From NCBI GenBank assembly GCA_050245915.1, contig JBFWWZ010000003.1, forward strand, positions 1 to 64,000: a stretch of 64,000 nt of DNA. The letters are read 5' to 3'. This DNA is from JBDSKH01 sp050245915 (GTDB lineage: Bacteria > Actinomycetota > Actinomycetes > Actinomycetales > Microbacteriaceae). The position numbers and the translations under genes were made by a program. The notes beneath the pieces are model-generated. The model had not been told where the DNA came from and searched no databases. It saw only the letters and a list, made by a program, of their open reading frames with translations. Positions within the stretch are counted from its first letter, which is position 1; each line of letters opens with the position of its first letter. Positions 60,369-64,000 of the stretch are shown here, one piece after another.

Positions 60369-63161
60369 ATGGACATCCACGAGTACCTCGGCGTTCTGCG
60401 CCGCGGTGTCGTGCTGATCCTGATCGGGCTCCTGATCGGCCTCGGCGGCGGGTACGTCGCCCAGAGCATGGAGCGTCCGAGCTGGTCGTCGACCTCGCGC
60501 GAGCTCCTGACGAACAAGGTGCAGGGCGACCTCAGCATCAGCCAGGGACGCATCGCCTCGTACGTGCTGGTGGCCTCGAGCGGGCTCGTTCTGCAGCCGG
60601 TGATCGACGAGCTGCAGCTCGACACCACCGTCGACGAGCTGACGCGCCGGATCAGCGTGGTCGCGCCCCCGAACACCCTCGTCATCGAGATCACCGCCAC
60701 GGCGTCGAGCGCGGAGGAGGCGCAGGCGATCGCGAACGCGATCAGCAGCTCGTTCGCCCGGGTGGTCGCCGACCAGCTGGAGACCACCACCGGGGTGACG
60801 CCGACGGTGGCGCCGACTCCGACCCCGGGGGCGACCGCGGCCGTGCCCGCCCCCAGCCCGTCGGTCACGCGGCTGCCCGACGGCACCGTCGTGCCGATCA
60901 CGGTCCCCACCGCGCCGGTGCGCGTCGTCAACCTGGAGCAGGCGGCCCTGCCCTCCTCGCCGAACCCGTCGGCCGGAGCGCTCATGCTGCTCGTCGGCGG
61001 CGTGCTCGGTCTCGCCCTGGGCCTGCTGGCCGCATCGCTGCGCGAGGCGGTCGACCGCCGCATCCGCAGCCCGCGGGATGTCGCGCGGGTGACCGACGTG
61101 CCCGTGGTCGGTGCGGTCGTCTCCGACCGCCGGCTGCGCACCACCCCGCTGGCGGCGCGCGCGGGCTCCCGCACCGCGAGCGCGGAGTCGTTCCGCGCGG
61201 TGCGCGCACACCTCGACCTGCTGCGCGAACGCGACGGCCGCCGGGTCTTCGTGCTCACCGCCGCCGCCCGTCGGCAGGGCACCACGACGACGGCGGCCAA
61301 TGTGGCGATGGCGATCGCGAACACCGGCACCTCCGTCGTCGTCGTCGACGCGGACCTGCGCCGCCCCGCGCTGTCGGAGCTGTTCGGGCTCCAGGCATCC
61401 GCGGGTCTGTCGGGGCTGCTGTCCGGGCGCACCGAGTTGCAGGCCGTTCTCCGCGGCTCCGGAACCCCCGGCCTCACCGTCGTGCCGGCCGGACCCGCCG
61501 CCGTCAACGCCGGCGAGCTGATCGCCACGCCCCGGATGCGGACAGTGCTCGCCGAGCTGGCCCGCCGCTTCGAGGTGGTGCTCATCGACGCCCCGTCGAT
61601 CGCCGTCGCGAGCGACGCCGCCGTGCTCGGAGCGCTCACCGGATCGACCCTCCTCATCGTCGCCCAGGGCGACACCACCCGCCCGCGTCTCGATGACGCC
61701 CTCGCCCTGCTGGAGGCCGGTGGCAGCGAACCGCTGGGCATCGTGCTCACGCGCACCCGGCGACCCGTGGCGGGCCGTGCCCCGCAGGCGTCGCCGCCGC
61801 AGCCGATCCTGCGCGAGCTCGCCCCGGTGGTCGAGGCCGCCCCGGTGGTCGAGCCGACGCCGGTGGTCGAGCCGACGCCGGTGGTCGAGCCTGTCGAGAC
61901 CCGCGCCCCGGCGGTCGAGCCTGTCGAGACCCCCGCCCGGAAGCCCGCCCCGAAGCCGGCCGCGACCGCCGCCGTCGCCGTGCGGCCGAAGACCGAGCCC
62001 TCGCACCTCGCCGACCCGCTGCCGAAGCCGGTCACCGCGCCGACGCCCTCCGCGAACCCGGCGGCACCCCGCAGCGCCCGCACGAGCGGGCGCCGCGTGA
62101 GCGCCCCCGCGACCTCGGCCGTTCCCGCTGCCGAGAAGCCCGCTGCCCCGCCGCCGCGCTCCGACCGCACCCCGCGCCGGGTGACGCAGCCGGTGACCCC
62201 TGCACAGACCGAGAAGACCGGGCCCACGCCGAAGGCCGCGCCGCGGGTCGCGCCCGAGCCGGCCACGGCATCCACCGATCGGGTGACCGAGATCGACCAC
62301 ACCCTCGGCCGCGCGCGCGACCTCGACTCGGCGTTCGCGGCACTGCCGATCGCGACCGCCGCCGAGCAGCGCGCGGGAGCTCAGCTGCCCGACCTCGACG
62401 CCCCGGAGGTCGTGGAGCGCCCCATCGTCGTGAAGCCCGACGCGCCGCGTCCGGCATCCCGGTTCGCCCCCGACCCGTCTCGGTTCGCGCAGCGGCTCAC
62501 CGGCGCATACGCCTCCGCCCCGGCCCCGAAGCCCGGGACGGCGGGCAAGACGCCGGAGCCGCAGATCACCGGCACCGTCGTGAACACCGTCTCGATCAAG
62601 GTGCAGCGCGAGGTCGTCGAGGCGGCCACCGTGCCGCCGCCGATCCGGCACATCCTGCCGCGCCCCGGGTCGACGGTGCCGCCGAAGGCGGTCGAGGCGG
62701 CTCGCGAGGCGGCCGAGCCCGAGCCAGAATTCGTCGAGGTGCGTCCGCGTACGGGACCCGTGCCGGTGCCGCCGCTCGCGCACGAGCCGCTGCCGGCCGG
62801 CCACGAGCCCGACGACGACCCCACCGCGGAGACGCCGCCGGCGGAGGATGCCGAGACCCGGGCCGTGCCCGTGGTGGGCAGCCTGCTCGGCGAGATCGGC
62901 GGCCTGCCGCGGGTGGAGGTGCGCGCCGCGCGCGCCGCCGCGGTCACCGACACGGCGCCGAACCCGGAGCGTCAGGCCCGCGAGAGCTACGAGCTGCGCG
63001 CCCGCGACCTGGAGCGCGCGGCGCACGAGCGCCTGATGCGCGAGCAGCAGCGGCTGGCCGTCAGTATCCGCGAACAGCTGGCGCACGACAAGCGGGAACT
63101 CGAGTCCGTGCTCGACAACCGCCTCGAAGACACCGTGCTGCGGCCCCTCGACGCCGACTGA
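60369..63161 (+). CDS. Wzc/CpsCD-like polysaccharide co-polymerase, degenerate kinase
   Basis: About 930 residues. Wzz-type N terminus (helix 1 near 15-35, extracytoplasmic part, helix 2 near 200-220) fused to a BY-kinase-like ATPase. The Walker A region reads ARRQGTTTTAANVA and lacks the GxGK[ST] lysine; Walker A' VVVVDADLRRP and Walker B VVLIDAPS are kept. A ~450-residue Pro/Ala-rich disordered tail without a Tyr cluster follows, ending in a coiled coil (EQQRLAVSIREQLAHDK). Probably controls chain length without being an active kinase. ATG 60369 is preferred to 60360 (spacing to GGAG). Confidence 0.83.
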   Translation: MDIHEYLGVLRRGVVLILIGLLIGLGGGYVAQSMERPSWSSTSRELLTNKVQGDLSISQGRIASYVLVASSGLVLQPVIDELQLDTTVDELTRRISVVAPPNTLVIEITATASSAEEAQAIANAISSSFARVVADQLETTTGVTPTVAPTPTPGATAAVPAPSPSVTRLPDGTVVPITVPTAPVRVVNLEQAALPSSPNPSAGALMLLVGGVLGLALGLLAASLREAVDRRIRSPRDVARVTDVPVVGAVVSDRRLRTTPLAARAGSRTASAESFRAVRAHLDLLRERDGRRVFVLTAAARRQGTTTTAANVAMAIANTGTSVVVVDADLRRPALSELFGLQASAGLSGLLSGRTELQAVLRGSGTPGLTVVPAGPAAVNAGELIATPRMRTVLAELARRFEVVLIDAPSIAVASDAAVLGALTGSTLLIVAQGDTTRPRLDDALALLEAGGSEPLGIVLTRTRRPVAGRAPQASPPQPILRELAPVVEAAPVVEPTPVVEPTPVVEPVETRAPAVEPVETPARKPAPKPAATAAVAVRPKTEPSHLADPLPKPVTAPTPSANPAAPRSARTSGRRVSAPATSAVPAAEKPAAPPPRSDRTPRRVTQPVTPAQTEKTGPTPKAAPRVAPEPATASTDRVTEIDHTLGRARDLDSAFAALPIATAAEQRAGAQLPDLDAPEVVERPIVVKPDAPRPASRFAPDPSRFAQRLTGAYASAPAPKPGTAGKTPEPQITGTVVNTVSIKVQREVVEAATVPPPIRHILPRPGSTVPPKAVEAAREAAEPEPEFVEVRPRTGPVPVPPLAHEPLPAGHEPDDDPTAETPPAEDAETRAVPVVGSLLGEIGGLPRVEVRAARAAAVTDTAPNPERQARESYELRARDLERAAHERLMREQQRLAVSIREQLAHDKRELESVLDNRLEDTVLRPLDAD
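61827..61931 (+). repeat. 18-bp tandem units and two short palindromes in coding sequence
   Basis: Four units starting GTGGTCGAG at 61827, 61845, 61863 and 61881 (18-bp period), the last running into GGTCGAGCCTGTCGAGACC at 61883-61901; the same 19-mer recurs at 61913-61931. They encode VVEPTP and VEPVET repeats in the disordered tail. The 19-mer shares its ends (GGTCGA, CGAGACC) with the longer palindromic elements. Confidence 0.7.
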
Positions 63162-63170
63162 CCGCGCCGG

Positions 63171-64000
63171 TTACGCGGTGCGGGAGTCCGCGTCGAGCAG
63201 CCCGAGCTCCGCGGCGACCAGCAGCGCCTCGGTGCGAGTCGACACGTTCAGCTTGCGGTAGATCGAGCGCAGCTGCGCCTTGACCGTGTTCGAGGCGACG
63301 AACAGCTTCTTCGCGATCTGCTCCACCGTGGCACCCGGCTCCAGCGCGCGCAGCACGATCAGCTCGCGCTCGCTGAGCGCCCCCGCGACCGCCGTGTAGG
63401 GCGCCAGGTAGCTCGTGCCGACCAGCTGGTGCCGCAGCACGAACTGCTCCGCCTCCGGCGACAGGTCGGCGAGCCCGCGCAGCGTCTGGTGCGGCAGCAG
63501 GTGGAAGGCCACGATCACGCCCGACTTCTCCGCCTGATTGACCGCGCGCAGCAGGGATGCGGTGGCGTCGTCCTCGCGGCCGAGCGCCAGTTCCGCCGCG
63601 GCGCGCAGCACCGCGAGATCCAGCTGCCCGTACCGCTCCACGCGGCCGCGGCGCTGCCCCTCGAGGATGAACAGGAGCGCGTGCTTCGGGTTCCCCCCGA
63701 GCAGCGCGAGCCGCGCCCGCGGGACGGCGATCCAGGTGTTCCGGCTCGGCACCGCATCGAGCGCGGCCTCGGCGCGGGACAACTGCCCCAGGAGGAGTGC
63801 GAGATCGGCGGCGTCGCTCGTGAGCAGCACCTGCGCCGTGGAGCCCTGCACGAGCTGCTCGCCGTGCTCGGCCCAGGTGCGGTCGAGGGCGCTGTCCGTC
63901 TCGACCGGGTCGCCCCAGTAGAGGCCGTAGCGGTTCGAGGCGTGCACCACGAACGGCCACAGCTCGTCGTGTCCGGCCGGGTCGGCGAGCAGCGCGATCC
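63171..64000 (-). CDS. LuxR-family transcriptional regulator, 5' end outside window
   Basis: C-terminal ~276 residues only; the frame is open at base 64000. A helical repeat (TPR-like) region precedes a LuxR/GerE helix-turn-helix: LSERELIVLRALEPGATVEQIAKKLFVASNTVKAQL near the end, then SIYRKLNVSTRTEAL. No receiver domain is seen in the visible part, so it may be a large LAL-type or TPR-LuxR regulator. It converges on the co-polymerase gene with 9 bp between and is the nearest candidate controller of the locus. Confidence 0.85.
   Translation of the reverse strand, partial: IALLADPAGHDELWPFVVHASNRYGLYWGDPVETDSALDRTWAEHGEQLVQGSTAQVLLTSDAADLALLLGQLSRAEAALDAVPSRNTWIAVPRARLALLGGNPKHALLFILEGQRRGRVERYGQLDLAVLRAAAELALGREDDATASLLRAVNQAEKSGVIVAFHLLPHQTLRGLADLSPEAEQFVLRHQLVGTSYLAPYTAVAGALSERELIVLRALEPGATVEQIAKKLFVASNTVKAQLRSIYRKLNVSTRTEALLVAAELGLLDADSRTA

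Overview
The window is a 64 kb piece of a high-GC actinobacterial chromosome, most likely from the family Microbacteriaceae. The basis is the C50-type carotenoid gene order (idi, crtE-crtB-crtI-crtYe-crtYf-crtEb), the dnaK-grpE-dnaJ-hspR-clpB operon with HspR (HAIR) operators, a DtxR-type iron box, GTG starts, 4-nt ATGA/GTGA gene overlaps, and many genes with a -10 hexamer 6-7 nt before the start codon (leaderless architecture). Genus cannot be fixed from sequence alone.

Layout. 0-8 kb: the end of a CopD-CtaG fusion, a Pif1/RecD-like helicase, an iron-box-controlled heme oxygenase with small membrane/DUF2470 neighbours, a tRNA-Gly(CCC) abutting a hydrolase gene, a membrane protein with a four-copy heptad tail, and dcd. 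8-14 kb: carotenoid operon, then divergent MarR-type regulators with two clear palindromic operators. 17-23.6 kb: heat-shock operon, with a ClpB that lacks its N domain. 23.6-32 kb: metabolic and conserved-unknown genes on the minus strand. 32.2-35.3 kb: a lower-GC accessory operon (secreted Cys-rich protein, ABC ATPase, two membrane proteins). 35-47 kb: housekeeping (xth, pyrE, septum-formation protein, HAD, RIO kinase, orphan DNA methyltransferase, TrmH, SMR, purA) and a three-gene array of paralogous membrane proteins.

47.6-63.2 kb is an exopolysaccharide locus of the Wzx/Wzy type in three operons: (1) initiating glycosyl-phosphotransferase, GT4-GT4 fusion, GT4, beta-helix acyltransferase, polymerase; (2) AcpS-like phosphopantetheinyl transferase, carrier protein, acyl-CoA-dehydrogenase-like flavoprotein, amino acid:[carrier protein] ligase, twin alpha/beta hydrolase, flippase; (3) a Wzc/CpsD-like co-polymerase with a degenerate Walker A. 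All three operons start behind the same signal, a direct repeat TTAACCC-N5-TTAACCC placed 56-57 nt before a TANNNT hexamer. A LuxR-type regulator, cut by the window end, follows. I infer that an amino acid is loaded on the carrier protein, oxidised or otherwise modified, and used to decorate or export-couple a polysaccharide. This is the strongest candidate here for an undescribed system.

A second window-wide pattern is a family of 33-36 bp palindromes at convergent gene ends and inside the 3' ends of crtYe and crtYf. In several cases it supplies the stop codon of the upstream gene.
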